Assembly (NCBI RefSeq): GCF_000485595.1
Contig: NW_014577261.1
Location: 50,078-78,364, forward strand
Length of the DNA: 28,287 nt
Reading direction: 5' to 3'
From: Priapulus caudatus
Lineage: Eukaryota > Priapulida > Priapulimorpha > Priapulimorphida > Priapulidae
In this document: one piece after another, positions 23,801 to 28,287 of the stretch
Position numbering within the stretch: the stretch's first letter is position 1
How the letters are laid out: each line of letters starts with the position of its first letter
Program-made: the position numbers and the translations under genes
The notes under the pieces: model-generated
The model's database searches: none
Told to the model about the DNA's origin: nothing
Seen by the model: the letters and a program-made list of their open reading frames with translations, nothing else

Positions 23801-25127
23801 TAAAAAGAAACTACAAACAGCAATATATTCTCCTTGTGGCAAAACCAAAATATAAAATTGCAAAGAAATACATACATTTATCTTTAAACTATATGGTTTA
23901 CTATAACTATAACTACCAGTACTGGATATTTTATAGTTGGTTATGTACATAATTGACATCACCTAAGCATATTTAAATCAAATAATATTAATAATATCGA
24001 TCTTAACAGTTTTTTACCTTATACACCTTAGGTATTTGTAAGGAATATACATTTAGGAATTTTAAGAGAAGTCATATAATATCTAATAATTGCTCTAAAG
24101 ATGATACAGGATTGCACATAAATTGTCGACAAGAAGGCTGCTTCGTTGACTTAAGATATGACTGGCTTGGCCACCTAAACCATTTATCAGTGCCATCTAG
24201 TATATAATTGATGATACCTTTTGATTTGCAACTATATGTGATAACAGTTGGCTGTATTTTGAAACCAAATGGTCGCTTGTTGAACTAATGCTTTCACTCA
24301 GTCGGCAGAGAAGTGAGACTGCGTCCTACAACACAATTAAATGAAATCATGGGTTAGCCAGTGTCTTCAGTTTCTGCTTGGTAGAGTCCGAGTAGGTGCT
24401 AGAACATAAACTAGCTTGATATTGTATATATAACATTGATAACGTACGTATTGTACACAACACATTCAGTGACAATCGCTACCGGTACCGTAGTGTACCA
24501 GTACTGTTCTTTTGACGTTGTCATGCTCAATTGTCGTTTACTCGATCTTTATATAGTTATAGATTAGGATTAGCGCTAAAATATACACGCTGAGACTGAG
24601 CGCAATTTACCTGATGTCGACATTACTAAATTAATTACTAATTCAGTAATTGTCACTAGTAATAGTAGATTATTAGTACTATAGTACTATATTCACAGTA
24701 AACCAATCAAGATGACAAAAATTAAAAATTACTGGCTTTCCAATACACTCATATAATTCTTATATTAATATTATTATTAGCTTGAAACATAAGGAAATTA
24801 ATTAAATTCATGTGTAAAAGACACAGCTAGTGAGTAGTGTAATCATTGTCCACTGACACTGACACTGTTAGCTCTAGTACTAGTAGTACTAGTAGTACTG
24901 TAACTATAGCCCACGTACAGTTGCCGCTGCACTGTCAGTAAAACGATGCATATTACCTCATCGTTTACAAATTTAGCACCATAATCAAACGAATTGAACT
25001 CGTCTAAGATATTGCTAAGTTCTATCTCGTGCCGTGAATCGCTTCTCGGTGGAAAGCAATATGCCTTTTGGCATAGCTTGCGAAACTTTTGAGACTCAGT
25101 CAAAATATGGTTCATGGGGGCATCCAT
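3757..25127 (-). CDS. HEATR6: HEATR6 ortholog, complete gene in 23 coding exons
   Basis: Joining the 23 exons listed separately gives 3375 nt, or 1124 residues plus a TGA stop; human HEATR6 is about 1180. All 22 introns are GT-AG and phase agrees at each junction. Order seen: an N-terminal helical region (codons 1-250), a low-complexity basic linker with a likely nuclear-localisation cluster (codons ~304-326), then the family's conserved block with FGYWSSFLPD (420-429), which I place in the DUF4042 domain from family knowledge. HEAT-type helices follow, with [52 protein letters not shown] and VRWNSCYALGNMF. Collinear similarity to the vertebrate protein from end to end makes the assignment firm. 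Molecular function is poorly known even in mammals; a scaffold role is inferred from HEAT repeats only. Intron lengths run from 106 to 5883 nt, the longest caused by a minisatellite. Confidence 0.95.
3997..4147 (-). CDS. HEATR6: HEATR6 exon 22 (codons 1031-1081)
   Basis: Acceptor gacaccaacag, donor GTAGGA, leaving phase 1. LCATLLHLSWLLAKDDLEAV and CEGFDVLSTYLAKY follow the human [20 protein letters not shown] and LSGNMVQSYILQF pattern. Confidence 0.9.
4340..5089. mobile_element. ~740-bp repeat, copy 1, intron 21
   Basis: Bounded by tagctcacc (4363-4371) and its inverse ggtgagcta (5081-5089), with shared sequence about 20 bp further left (tgtcaatgacac). The right third carries a (GGAC)n tract at 5026-5045. 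Direct-orientation relative of 10190-10923. The rest of intron 21 (4148-4340) has nothing recognisable. Confidence 0.8.
5178..5399 (-). CDS. HEATR6: HEATR6 exon 21 (codons 957-1030)
   Basis: Acceptor ctcgttgatag, donor GTGTGT, phase 0. LTALASVVRECKNFKVRINA and HYGSAELYLGLWRVLIEALE match human LTSVVTSCKNFKVRIRSA and [20 protein letters not shown], with the acidic DDFSEFKY motif. It is isolated between a 5.9-kb intron with the minisatellite and a 1-kb intron with a dispersed repeat. Confidence 0.95.
5559..10139. repeat. 4.6-kb array of a 36-bp minisatellite, intron 20
   Basis: About 125 copies of a 36-bp unit starting acatgctaactactgc, then either tttcc[ct][ct]gcc or gttccacgcc, then tcctctc[tc][ac]c. 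Two main variants (TTTCCCC and GTTCCACG) are interspersed. Some stretches (7140-7500, 9440-10130) are near-perfect; others have many one-base indels. The unit is pyrimidine-rich on the plus strand, hence G/A-rich in HEATR6 pre-mRNA. Since 36 is a multiple of 3, several frames stay open on both strands (e.g. plus MLTTAFPASSLH), but these are repeat artefacts. Confidence 0.97.
10190..10923. mobile_element. ~740-bp repeat, copy 2, intron 20
   Basis: Same family and orientation as 4340-5089. Shared left part (tgtcaatgacactgtagctc), shared right part (aatcccatt..., gacggac tract, gacgatgtcaaggtgagcta), with a divergent AT-rich centre. tagctcacc at 10213 and ggtgagcta at 10915-10923 are inverted short ends. 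Non-autonomous; superfamily not recognised. Confidence 0.8.
10922..11239. mobile_element. 318-bp MITE with 21-bp perfect TIRs in intron 20
   Basis: taaaaacccgcgtataagaa (+c) at 10922-10942 is perfectly inverted at 11219-11239. The right end continues as ttttactgta, suggesting a full end of the type TA-CAGTAAAAACCCGCG; on the left this is replaced by the end of the neighbouring repeat. The inside holds several copies of aagaacct/aggttctt. No coding capacity. Confidence 0.8.
11283..11360 (-). CDS. HEATR6: HEATR6 exon 20 (codons 931-956)
   Basis: Acceptor ctgttttcag; VRWNSCYALGNMFRNDCLPL followed by GSANWV matches human [25 protein letters not shown]. I place the donor at GTG|GTGAGT; the tandem GTGGTG allows a donor 3 nt earlier, dropping one Val. 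Confidence 0.93.
11621..11697 (-). CDS. HEATR6: HEATR6 exon 19 (codons 905-930)
   Basis: Acceptor gttgttaccag, donor GTAAGC, entering in phase 1 with C+AG giving Gln905. VDLVEQAVSRLVRNMSTGAV followed by K matches human [22 protein letters not shown]. Confidence 0.92.
11728..11880. repeat. ATT trinucleotide microsatellite in intron 18
   Basis: (ATT)n with occasional shifts, producing an Asn/Ile/Tyr/Leu open frame of no coding value. It lies about 30 bp upstream (plus-strand sense) of exon 19's acceptor side. Confidence 0.92.
11977..12040 (-). CDS. HEATR6: HEATR6 exon 18 (codons 884-905)
   Basis: Short 64-nt exon; acceptor gcgacgctag, donor GTGAGT, leaving phase 1. [20 protein letters not shown] matches human [20 protein letters not shown]. 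Confidence 0.93.
12041..12765 (-). other. HEATR6 intron 17
   Basis: 725 nt of AT-rich DNA. I see no repeat, gene or element beyond an A run near 12474. Confidence 0.6.
12766..12862 (-). CDS. HEATR6: HEATR6 exon 17 (codons 851-883)
   Basis: Acceptor catgcttgcag, donor GTAATT, entering in phase 2. FPDALLLQFFRACIAATQDN followed by DK matches human [22 protein letters not shown]. Confidence 0.92.
13045..13169 (-). CDS. HEATR6: HEATR6 exon 16 (codons 810-851)
   Basis: Acceptor gattttattag, donor GTGAGT, leaving phase 2. DVGFVTDSAAAILSCMEDS and [18 protein letters not shown] match human DVIFVADAANAILMSLEDK and NVRAKAAWSLGNLTDTLI. Confidence 0.94.
13375..13497 (-). CDS. HEATR6: HEATR6 exon 15 (codons 769-809)
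   Basis: Acceptor attgcgtgcgtag, donor GTATGT, phase 0. ITLLLGLIADEDYRVRGAAV followed by [12 protein letters not shown] matches human [32 protein letters not shown]. Confidence 0.94.
13498..13924 (-). other. HEATR6 intron 14
   Basis: 427 nt. The 13530-13760 part contains loosely repeated motifs (agatctca, gacctcaaaa, aataatg/aataacg), perhaps a decayed tandem array, but no firm period. No gene. Confidence 0.5.
13925..14065 (-). CDS. HEATR6: HEATR6 exon 14 (codons 722-768)
   Basis: Acceptor gatttcgcag, donor GTATGT, phase 0. GPLLGLLQTTGHTTIALRAT and VCDCLSNMGAVVFELLP match human [20 protein letters not shown] and DALSSILPEAFSNLP. Confidence 0.92.
14085..14520. repeat. ATTC-type tetranucleotide tract in intron 13
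   Basis: Long imperfect (ATTC)n/(ATTT)n tract with a GTCC/ATCC patch near 14337-14375. The Ser/Phe/Ile-rich open frames here are repeat artefacts. Confidence 0.9.
14661..14817 (-). CDS. HEATR6: HEATR6 exon 13 (codons 669-721)
   Basis: Acceptor cgccgtgcag, donor GTGAGG, entering in phase 2. [20 protein letters not shown] followed by LEDLG is a HEAT unit matching human [25 protein letters not shown]. Confidence 0.94.
14866..15205. repeat. 33-bp minisatellite in HEATR6 intron 12
   Basis: About ten copies of a 33-bp unit with core gggggtcaacccaaggtcgg and variable cgtcgacgatct spacer, some with small deletions. It begins about 50 bp from exon 13. Confidence 0.9.
15395..15585. mobile_element. 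187-bp pogo/Tigger-like MITE at the exon 12 donor
   Basis: The element occupies 15397-15583 between TA dinucleotides (15395-15396, 15584-15585). Its ends are cagtgtagcaccgttata and, on the other strand, cagtggaaccccgattta: imperfect TIRs of the CAGTNNAACCCCG type with internal GTTATAACGCG. That is the pogo/Tigger pattern (Tc1/mariner superfamily, TA target). No coding capacity. Confidence 0.75.
15587..15917 (-). CDS. HEATR6: HEATR6 exon 12 (codons 559-669), acidic insert
   Basis: DPNVRVACLTCLGSVLQAPV matches human [20 protein letters not shown], so the shortest form (start 15917) gives the family-standard length; starts at 15959 or 16001 add 14 or 28 residues. The middle holds six Asp from a GAC run (15784-15801) in the linker that is variable across the family. 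It ends PVRLESLQVLAIMAKHHFPV (human [20 protein letters not shown]). The donor GTACAG is made partly of transposon sequence. Confidence 0.93.
15882..16007 (-). repeat. Triplicated 42-bp unit at the exon 12 acceptor
   Basis: Three tandem copies read on the minus strand. Each of the two extra units is 36 nt of exon start (ATCCCAACGTGAGA...GTCTCG) plus TTGTAG from the intron end. The acceptors ttgtag|AT are therefore at exon starts 15917, 15959 and 16001, exactly 42 nt apart, and stay in one open frame. CTCG occurs at both breakpoints as microhomology. Confidence 0.93.
16150..16248 (-). pseudogene. Small ORF resembling a hAT/ZNF862-like N-terminus
   Basis: MWRFLNCEPPAKKHKLSSDE followed by RKEKQRNYDYGH and a stop (32 residues). 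The 'FL...KK.KLS..ER.EKQRNYD' pattern resembles the basic N-terminal stretch of many hAT-transposase-derived zinc-finger proteins. It lies on the HEATR6 sense strand, near the hAT-like end at 16499. Nothing downstream continues the protein, so it is at most a fragment; a chance resemblance is possible. Confidence 0.3.
16499..17306. mobile_element. hAT-like element ends in HEATR6 intron 11
   Basis: ccagggttcgaa at 16499-16510 faces its near-inverse ttcgaacgctgg at 17295-17306, and both ends are followed inward by related segments with ggaccaccaactt / aacttggtggcc. It may be one 808-bp non-autonomous element or two solo ends of one family. A clean target duplication is not visible; a near repeat (a[cg]tcgcagc) lies at 16491 and 17311. 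Confidence 0.45.
17640..17752. other. G-rich, quadruplex-prone island in intron 11
   Basis: The plus strand has more than ten runs of three or more G within about 110 bp (for example aggggagcggggctaagcgg), in an otherwise AT-rich intron. The plus strand is the template for HEATR6. No gene seen. Confidence 0.7.
18455..18581. mobile_element. Short hAT-like TIR element in HEATR6 intron 11
   Basis: Bounded by cagtgtttcgaattt and its near-inverse aatttcgaacactg (127 bp), the CAGTG-TTCGAA type of end common in hAT MITEs. I could not find an 8-bp target duplication, so the call is tentative. Confidence 0.45.
18802..18901 (-). CDS. HEATR6: HEATR6 exon 11 (codons 526-559)
   Basis: Acceptor gttgtgttctgcag, donor GTATTT, leaving phase 1. 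CLAVLVLNVPYHRLHPGLLT matches human [20 protein letters not shown]. The last G joins AT of exon 12 to make Asp559. Confidence 0.93.
19262..19782. repeat. 24-bp minisatellite in HEATR6 intron 10
   Basis: About 20 copies of a 24-bp unit (agtaatcctgcatggatcct + gatc), strict in the middle (19320-19620) and diverged towards both ends. The unit carries GGATCC and TGATCA palindromes. Because 24 is a multiple of 3 it opens a minus-strand frame with DQDPCRIT repeats. The last diverged unit (19761-19782) overlaps the donor of exon 10. Confidence 0.9.
19784..19916 (-). CDS. HEATR6: HEATR6 exon 10 (codons 481-525)
   Basis: Acceptor tgtgttgcag, donor GTGAGC, entering in phase 2. SMIKELHRSLLLAMSAENSF matches human [20 protein letters not shown]. 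Tandem arrays lie close on both sides. Confidence 0.93.
19974..20575. repeat. Mixed-period tandem array in HEATR6 intron 9
   Basis: About 15 spaced copies of a module with the dyad gacacgatgtgtc followed by aaacatgc, alternating with cacgcgccgcacatcacatac-type spacers. Module spacing varies (22, 34-35 and 41-42 bp), so this is a composite array. It opens long plus-strand frames rich in His, Thr and Cys that I do not regard as coding. Confidence 0.85.
20636..20841 (-). CDS. HEATR6: HEATR6 exon 9 (codons 413-481), DUF4042 core
   Basis: Acceptor atccactag, donor GTAGGT, leaving phase 2. Contains FGYWSSFLPDSP, MKDPSPKVRQAALGAL and SKQYLAAAED, matching human YGYWSAFIPDTP, LKDPSPKTRACALQVL and SKQFLSVAED. 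Confidence 0.95.
21059..21175 (-). CDS. HEATR6: HEATR6 exon 8 (codons 374-412)
   Basis: Acceptor ggctaattgcag, donor GTAATC, phase 0. VSSSESEYSDTEGGQ...LRSMQGKVRQCAF is one of the best-conserved parts, matching human VSSSESDFSDAEGGM...MRSYQAKVRQGAL. Confidence 0.94.
21412..21665. repeat. Imperfect foldback repeat in HEATR6 intron 7
   Basis: The left arm (aaagttgcgca ... ttacagaccgaggg, about 21412-21460) recurs inverted on the right (ccctcggtctgtaa ... tgcgcaactttt, about 21610-21665), enclosing AT-rich DNA. It looks like a short non-autonomous foldback or MITE; target duplication not identified. The rest of the 797-nt intron is AT-rich with an AAT microsatellite at about 21825-21900. Confidence 0.6.
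21914..22008. repeat. 34-bp direct repeat across the exon 7 donor
   Basis: 21914-21947 and 21975-22008 are 34-bp copies (tccatgttggct...tggtgag) with two mismatches, offset by 61 bp. The exonic copy contains the last coding bases of exon 7; the other lies in the intron and supplies the alternative donor. Confidence 0.85.
21973..22341 (-). CDS. HEATR6: HEATR6 exon 7 (codons 251-373), linker with NLS-like cluster
   Basis: Largest exon. YGLPGQSP...LFPTPLSRYD matches human HGLPGLNI...LYPTPLPQYD. Then comes a Ser-rich stretch, a basic cluster (GRKKKTDARKKRKG, NLS-like, codons ~305-318) and an acidic/Ser tail. I place the donor at TGGAGG|GTACGA because the protein then reads PTWR-VSSSES, matching human SWKR-VSSSES. 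A second in-frame donor, CACCAG|GTGTCT at 21938-21939, would extend the exon to 21940 and add 11 residues; it lies in a local duplication. Confidence 0.87.
22595..22690 (-). CDS. HEATR6: HEATR6 exon 6 (codons 219-250)
   Basis: Acceptor ctgtttgcag, donor GTCAGC, phase 0. ILVSALRGIQNI...LGRLLAALK matches human LLQNALKGIQSL...LGALLAVLK. Confidence 0.92.
22832..22946 (-). CDS. HEATR6: HEATR6 exon 5 (codons 180-218)
   Basis: Acceptor gcattttcag, donor GTGTGT, entering in phase 2. PYLQEVYVSCCLQLFLTALQ matches human [20 protein letters not shown]. Confidence 0.92.
23183..23301 (-). CDS. HEATR6: HEATR6 exon 4 (codons 141-180)
   Basis: Acceptor tatattacag, donor GTAAGC, leaving phase 2. Carries LDVRRAALQCVENMCMK, the first clear HEAT-type helix pair of the protein, matching human EVRRAAVHCMANLC. 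The preceding 318-nt intron holds nothing recognisable. Confidence 0.92.
23620..23760 (-). CDS. HEATR6: HEATR6 exon 3 (codons 94-140)
   Basis: Acceptor cttacaaacag, donor GTACAC, phase 0 at both ends. Residues LVQYMISAIQACQQWTLAD and LRALGALLYENTG correspond to human LLAYTISAIHQCSSWTHRE and LQALAALVYCNG. The intron before it (23761-24217, 457 nt) holds nothing recognisable. Confidence 0.92.
24218..24325 (-). CDS. HEATR6: HEATR6 exon 2 (codons 58-93)
   Basis: Acceptor ttgtgttgtag, then DAVSLLCRLSESISS to HIVANQK, then donor GTATCA; phase 0 at both ends. SLLCRLSE...HLVSKYSQLL matches human ALLVQACRL...HLVSKVSQLI without gaps. Confidence 0.9.
24326..24956 (-). other. HEATR6 intron 1
   Basis: A 631-nt intron with no gene. 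It is AT-rich and holds short ACT/AGT-rich palindromic runs at 24650-24690 and 24870-24900 (tagtactagtagtactagt), but no recognisable element. Confidence 0.75.
24957..25127 (-). CDS. HEATR6: HEATR6 exon 1 (codons 1-57), with start codon
   Basis: Starts MDAPMNHILTESQKFRKLC and ends KFVNDE before a GTAATA donor, phase 0. FRKLC...EIELSNILDE aligns with the first conserved stretch of vertebrate HEATR6 (FRLLSARLC...EIHLLFDQL). The vertebrate protein has about 30 more residues at the N-terminus; here the ATG lies close to the divergent COQ5 gene, so no longer N-terminus fits without an upstream exon. Confidence 0.9.
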
Positions 25128-25190
25128 ACTTGACTGTATAAAGTTATTAAATTGCTCGCCAGATGGCGCTACTACACACTACCCGAAGAT
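25128..25190. promoter_or_regulatory. Divergent HEATR6/COQ5 promoter region
   Basis: Only 63 bp separate the two ATGs. The plus strand has TATAAAG at 25137-25143, 48 bp before the COQ5 ATG, and a YY1-like ccagatggcgct at 25160-25171. Transcription start sites are not determinable from sequence. Confidence 0.6.
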
Positions 25191-25356
25191 ATGGCTAATC
25201 GGATGCGTACAGTACACAAACAGTTAAATTGTTTTAAAAGTTTGTTTGTAACGTGCAGATACGTTTCTAGCCATGACAGCCAAAGATTTAATCAATCTAA
25301 GACCGAGACGCATTTTGGCTATCAGACTGTTGTAGAAGATGAGAAGGAGGAGCGAG
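25191..25356 (+). CDS. COQ5: COQ5, first coding exon (partial gene)
   Basis: Reads MANRMRTVHKQLNCFKSLFV onward to KTETHFGYQTVVEDEKEER, then donor GTAACG in phase 1 (55 codons plus G). ETHFG[FY]xTVxExEK is the signature just ahead of the methyltransferase domain of COQ5, the mitochondrial C-methyltransferase of ubiquinone synthesis (UbiE family). The basic, acid-free first ~25 residues fit a mitochondrial targeting peptide. I take the ATG at 25191; a second in-frame ATG is at 25203. The reading frame is open upstream without another ATG. The SAM-binding motifs are on later exons that I could not find before the window ends. Confidence 0.82.
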
Positions 25357-25389
25357 GTAACGTAGACTCGGTAGATCACTAAGTCAGTA

Positions 25390-25694
25390 CCACTACGGCA
25401 CTAGCACTACAGCACTAGTACTAGTACTAGCTAGTAGTAGTAGTGGCACTACCAGTCAACACTCACACTGACAACAGTGTCAGTAAATACTGGGCAGTGA
25501 AATGCAAATGATAACTGTGGCTACTCACATTCACATTGTATTATACACACTACTAGTAGATGTACTAGTATTACTAATGAGTCACTACTCACTGGTACTA
25601 CACAGCATGCAATTGAAAAATGTAGCACTGTAGTTCTACGCGTGTAGCCAATCAGACCGCCATTGGGAGCGAAGCTGAAGGGCGGCCGCTATCG
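25390..25694. other. COQ5 intron 1, proximal part
   Basis: ACT/AGT-rich low-complexity DNA at 25400-25445 and 25550-25600, then a paired CCAAT (25649) and inverted CCAAT (attgg, 25664) followed by GC-rich ggcggccgc. No gene. Confidence 0.5.
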
Positions 25695-26184
25695 AGTTTT
25701 TAAACCGTAGGATGGCGACTGAAGATTGATAAATTATTCATGACATCACACATGGTTCGCGTTTCTGATTTGTGCGAAGTAATAATTCACTTCACTCAAG
25801 ACCACTTCACGAGCCCAAAACCATATCCCTAACCCTAACCCTAAACATAACCCAAACCTAACCCTAACACGATCTAAACCGACTCGGCTATCTTATATAC
25901 GCGTGTCATAGTACCAAATTAATCCATGGTGTGGGAAAGCGACACATACCACGCTGCGCGACTGCTCGGACGAATAGCGCATACAAACAGGTGTCCGATG
26001 CTCGGACGAATATCCACGACATTCAACTCAATTCAGCATGAGAATGTTGCGTTATGTTGGTCTTACATAAAATATAGTGAAATGTAATCAAAGAAGCGAC
26101 CGGGAACGAATCAGAAACGCGAACCATGTGTGATGTCATGAATAATTTATCAATCTTCAGTCGCCATCCTACGGTTTAAAAACT
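25695..26184. mobile_element. Foldback element with 76-bp perfect inverted repeats
   Basis: 25695-25770 (agtttttaaaccgtaggatg...) is an exact inverse of 26109-26184, with no mismatch over 76 bp. The 338-bp centre has no ORF and includes telomere-like repeats. gccgcta occurs at 25685-25691 and 26190-26196, a possible 7-bp target duplication set a few bases away from the arms. Confidence 0.85.
25827..25868. repeat. Telomere-like CCCTAA repeats inside the foldback
   Basis: ccctaaccctaaccctaa followed by acataacccaaacctaaccctaac: three exact CCCTAA units, then degenerate ones. Same hexamer as the metazoan telomere (TTAGGG on the other strand). Confidence 0.85.
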
Positions 26185-26334
26185 TGCCTGCCGCTACGCA
26201 TTACGTGCGTATAACTCTGTTGGCAATAACAACCAACAGAGCAATATCACAAGTGAACGAATAAGACTGATAAATAATCGAATAGGAATACAGCAACAAA
26301 AGGAATGAAAAACTAAGCTCTATAAACAACTAGA

Positions 26335-26836
26335 TGACCTAAAGAAACAAGGGGCATAAACTCGAGTGGATTCTGGAAAATAAGAAAAAGGCTATTACCT
26401 AGTAAAGAAAGTAAGGCATCTAGCATCATAAAGAGGAATTTACCAAACGTAAAGTTAGAGAATGCAGATCAAATCAAACAAGCATACGTTGAATATTTTG
26501 AAGAGCTACTAAGGGAAAAACCCATAAAGAATGAGGAAGATCGCAGAATTCATGAATCAGTTGACAAAACATTTCAAAGAATAAGAATCATAAACAATAG
26601 AATCAACAAAGAGAAAACAAACGACAACGAAATAAAACTAGTAATCCATGATCTAAAGGGCAATAAAGCCAGAGATAACCAAGGGATGGCCTATGAATTA
26701 ATGATCCATGGAGGAAGAGATATGATTACATCGTTAAAAATAATAGTAAACTCACTACTTCAAGGTGCAACAATACCAACACAATGGCATAAAATGTCAA
26801 TAAAAACTGTTTGCAAAGGAAAAGGAGCTGTAAGTG
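26335..26836 (+). pseudogene. Broken LINE reverse-transcriptase fragment
   Basis: From about 26370 one frame reads FWKIRKRLLPSKESK, then QAYVEYFEELL, VIHDLKGNKARDNQG, MAYELMIHGG, and IPTQWHKMSIKTVCKGKG. This is the typical stretch ahead of and including the first motifs of non-LTR retrotransposon RT (K.NKA.D..G, P..W....I..V.KGKG). Homology stops at KGKG (~26834), before the catalytic (F/Y)ADD box. Upstream, a related segment (LDDLKKQG) is in another frame with a stop, so at least one frameshift is present. It is a dead 5' and 3' truncated copy in COQ5 intron 1. The clade is not assigned. Confidence 0.75.
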
Positions 26837-26997
26837 ACGCTGAAGGGGTCGTTGTCGTATCAGGTACTACAGATATGTACCCGAGGTACGTATATGTATA
26901 CACAAGTGTACCAGACCTGTATCTTCTCAGCATATATATGTACCCTGTGTTCACATAAACGTACCTGCCCCTGAGATGGAGATCGAATGAAGACCGT

Positions 26998-27600
26998 CAT
27001 GGAGGAGGAGTAGGGGGCTGGAGGAGGAGGAGGAGGAGGAGGAGGAGGGGAGAAGGTGATGCAGTAGGGGGAGGAGGAGGGGGAGGAGGAGCGGAGAAGG
27101 TGATGGAGATCGAATGAAGAAGGTCATGGAGGAGGAGTAGGGACAGGAGGAGGAGGAGGAGGAGGAGGAGCGGAGAAGGTGATAGAGATTGAATGAAGGT
27201 CATAGAGGAGGAGTAGGGGCAGGAGGAGGAGGAGGGGAGAAGGTGATGGAGTAGGGGGAGGAGGAGGGGAGACAGTGTTGGAGTAGGGGGAGGAGGAGGA
27301 GGGGGAGCAGGAGGAGGAGGGGAGAAGGTGTTGGAGTAGGTGGAGGAGGAGGGGAGAAGATGATGGAGGAGGAGAAGGAGAAGGAGGGGAGAAGGTGAGG
27401 GTGCATTGGAGTAGCCCTCCTTTTCCTTCCCCTTCCTCCTTCTCCTTTTTTCCCTCCTCCCTTCCCTCCAATTTCACCTTCTCCCCTCCTCCTCCTCCTT
27501 CTCTCCTTCCCTCTTTATCCATCATCACCTTCTCTCTTTCTGCGCTTACTCTTCTTTTCCTTTTCTTCTTCCCCTAGACCTCCTATCTCTTCAATTCAAG
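26998..27600. repeat. Polypurine block switching to polypyrimidine
   Basis: 26998-27405 is almost pure GGA/GGGA-type purine on the plus strand, with embedded repeats of gagaaggtgatgga and gatcgaatgaag. After about 27410 it turns into CCT/TTC-type pyrimidine to about 27600. Proline/serine/leucine or glycine/glutamate open frames here are artefacts. Confidence 0.9.
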
Positions 27601-28287
27601 ATCTTGCCATTTCCCACCTTTGTCTGTGGCTCTCTCTATTTGTTAGCACTCGTACCTTTTTCTTTTGTTTTGTTTTTCTTTCGTTTTCTCGTGTTCCTTT
27701 GCTGTCGGTGAACCTTTCCTCTTATCCCTTTTTAAACCACCTGTGTTGATTGTCAATGATGTTGGTAATACGACGTTATAAACGTTATAACCGTTAAGTG
27801 TTATAATTGCTGTACTGTATATTTGTTGTTATTGGTCACGTACCCTCGATCGTCGCCTCTATTTCTCCTGCATTCCCTACTCCCCGCTACTGCGGCTGCT
27901 GTTTCTGTTTGATAACAAACCCATAATATAATCAATCAAACATCTACAAAACACATTTAATAGCCTCTCTCTCCGCAACAGCACAGCCTTTACTAGCATC
28001 ACAAACTCCAAGCCTTCTTCCTCCGTTGCCTCTCGGCCCAGTCCATGAGATACAACTATGGCTTACCTACAAATCGTCGCTGTGTTGTAGTCGTGTGATG
28101 CAAGCTCCTTGTTTTAGGACGCCAGAAAAGAACACTTTTTTCGTAATACCGGTACAGTCTAGGTTATCATTGATAGGCTAGCAAGATTGAATGCACGGTG
28201 GCAGTGCCAGTGTGAGGATTTCCTGGCACCAGGCACAACGTAAAAGAAACTAATAGAAAACCATTGTTTGTTTTGCCCTTGCATTCT
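27601..28287. other. COQ5 intron 1, distal part
   Basis: No gene, element or COQ5 exon recognised. A near-palindrome aacgttataaacgttataac (about 27772-27800) is the only structure I noticed. Confidence 0.5.

Noticed and set aside
25152-25190. Longer COQ5 N-terminus starting at 25152
   Set aside because: The codon there is TTG; the first ATG in frame is 25191, and the upstream residues do not improve a targeting peptide.
25357-28287. COQ5 exon 2 inside the window
   Set aside because: I looked for the expected V-Y-x-V-F...YDxMND motif on the plus strand and did not find it, so the intron probably runs past the edge.

Overview
The window is nuclear DNA of a metazoan: spliced genes with GT-AG introns, standard genetic code, and many microsatellites, minisatellites and non-autonomous transposons. 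The low-complexity content and repeat types suggest a marine or early-branching invertebrate, but nothing here fixes the species.

Two protein genes can be supported. The minus strand carries a complete ortholog of HEATR6 (HEAT repeat-containing protein 6). I could assemble it by eye into 23 coding exons from the ATG at 25127 to the TGA at 3757. The exons sum to 3375 nt (1124 residues plus stop), all 22 introns are GT-AG, and phases agree at every junction. The second gene is the first coding exon of COQ5 (mitochondrial ubiquinone-biosynthesis C-methyltransferase) on the plus strand at 25191-25356. The two start codons face away from each other across only 63 bp, so they share a very compact divergent promoter. 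The rest of COQ5 lies beyond the right edge.

Layout: 1-3650 is intergenic DNA downstream of HEATR6, with a 36-40 bp tandem array, a hAT-type MITE with its target duplication, and long AC-type microsatellites. 3757-25127 is HEATR6. Its introns hold a 4.6 kb array of about 125 copies of a 36-bp unit (intron 20), 33-bp and 24-bp arrays, a mixed 21/34/42-bp array, two direct copies of a ~740-bp repeat on either side of exon 21, a pogo/Tigger-like MITE, another MITE with 21-bp perfect ends, and hAT-like ends. 25357-28287 is COQ5 intron 1. It holds a foldback element with 76-bp perfect inverted repeats enclosing telomere-like CCCTAA repeats, a broken LINE reverse-transcriptase fragment, and a polypurine block that switches to polypyrimidine.

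The most interesting signal is repeated remodelling of HEATR6 splice sites. The exon 12 acceptor exists in three in-frame copies 42 nt apart. The exon 12 donor runs into the end of a transposon inserted at its TA. The exon 7 donor lies in a local duplication that offers a second in-frame donor 33 nt downstream. The 24-bp array in intron 10 looks as if it grew out of the exon 10 donor. I see no operon, CRISPR array, RNA gene or multi-gene 'system' here.
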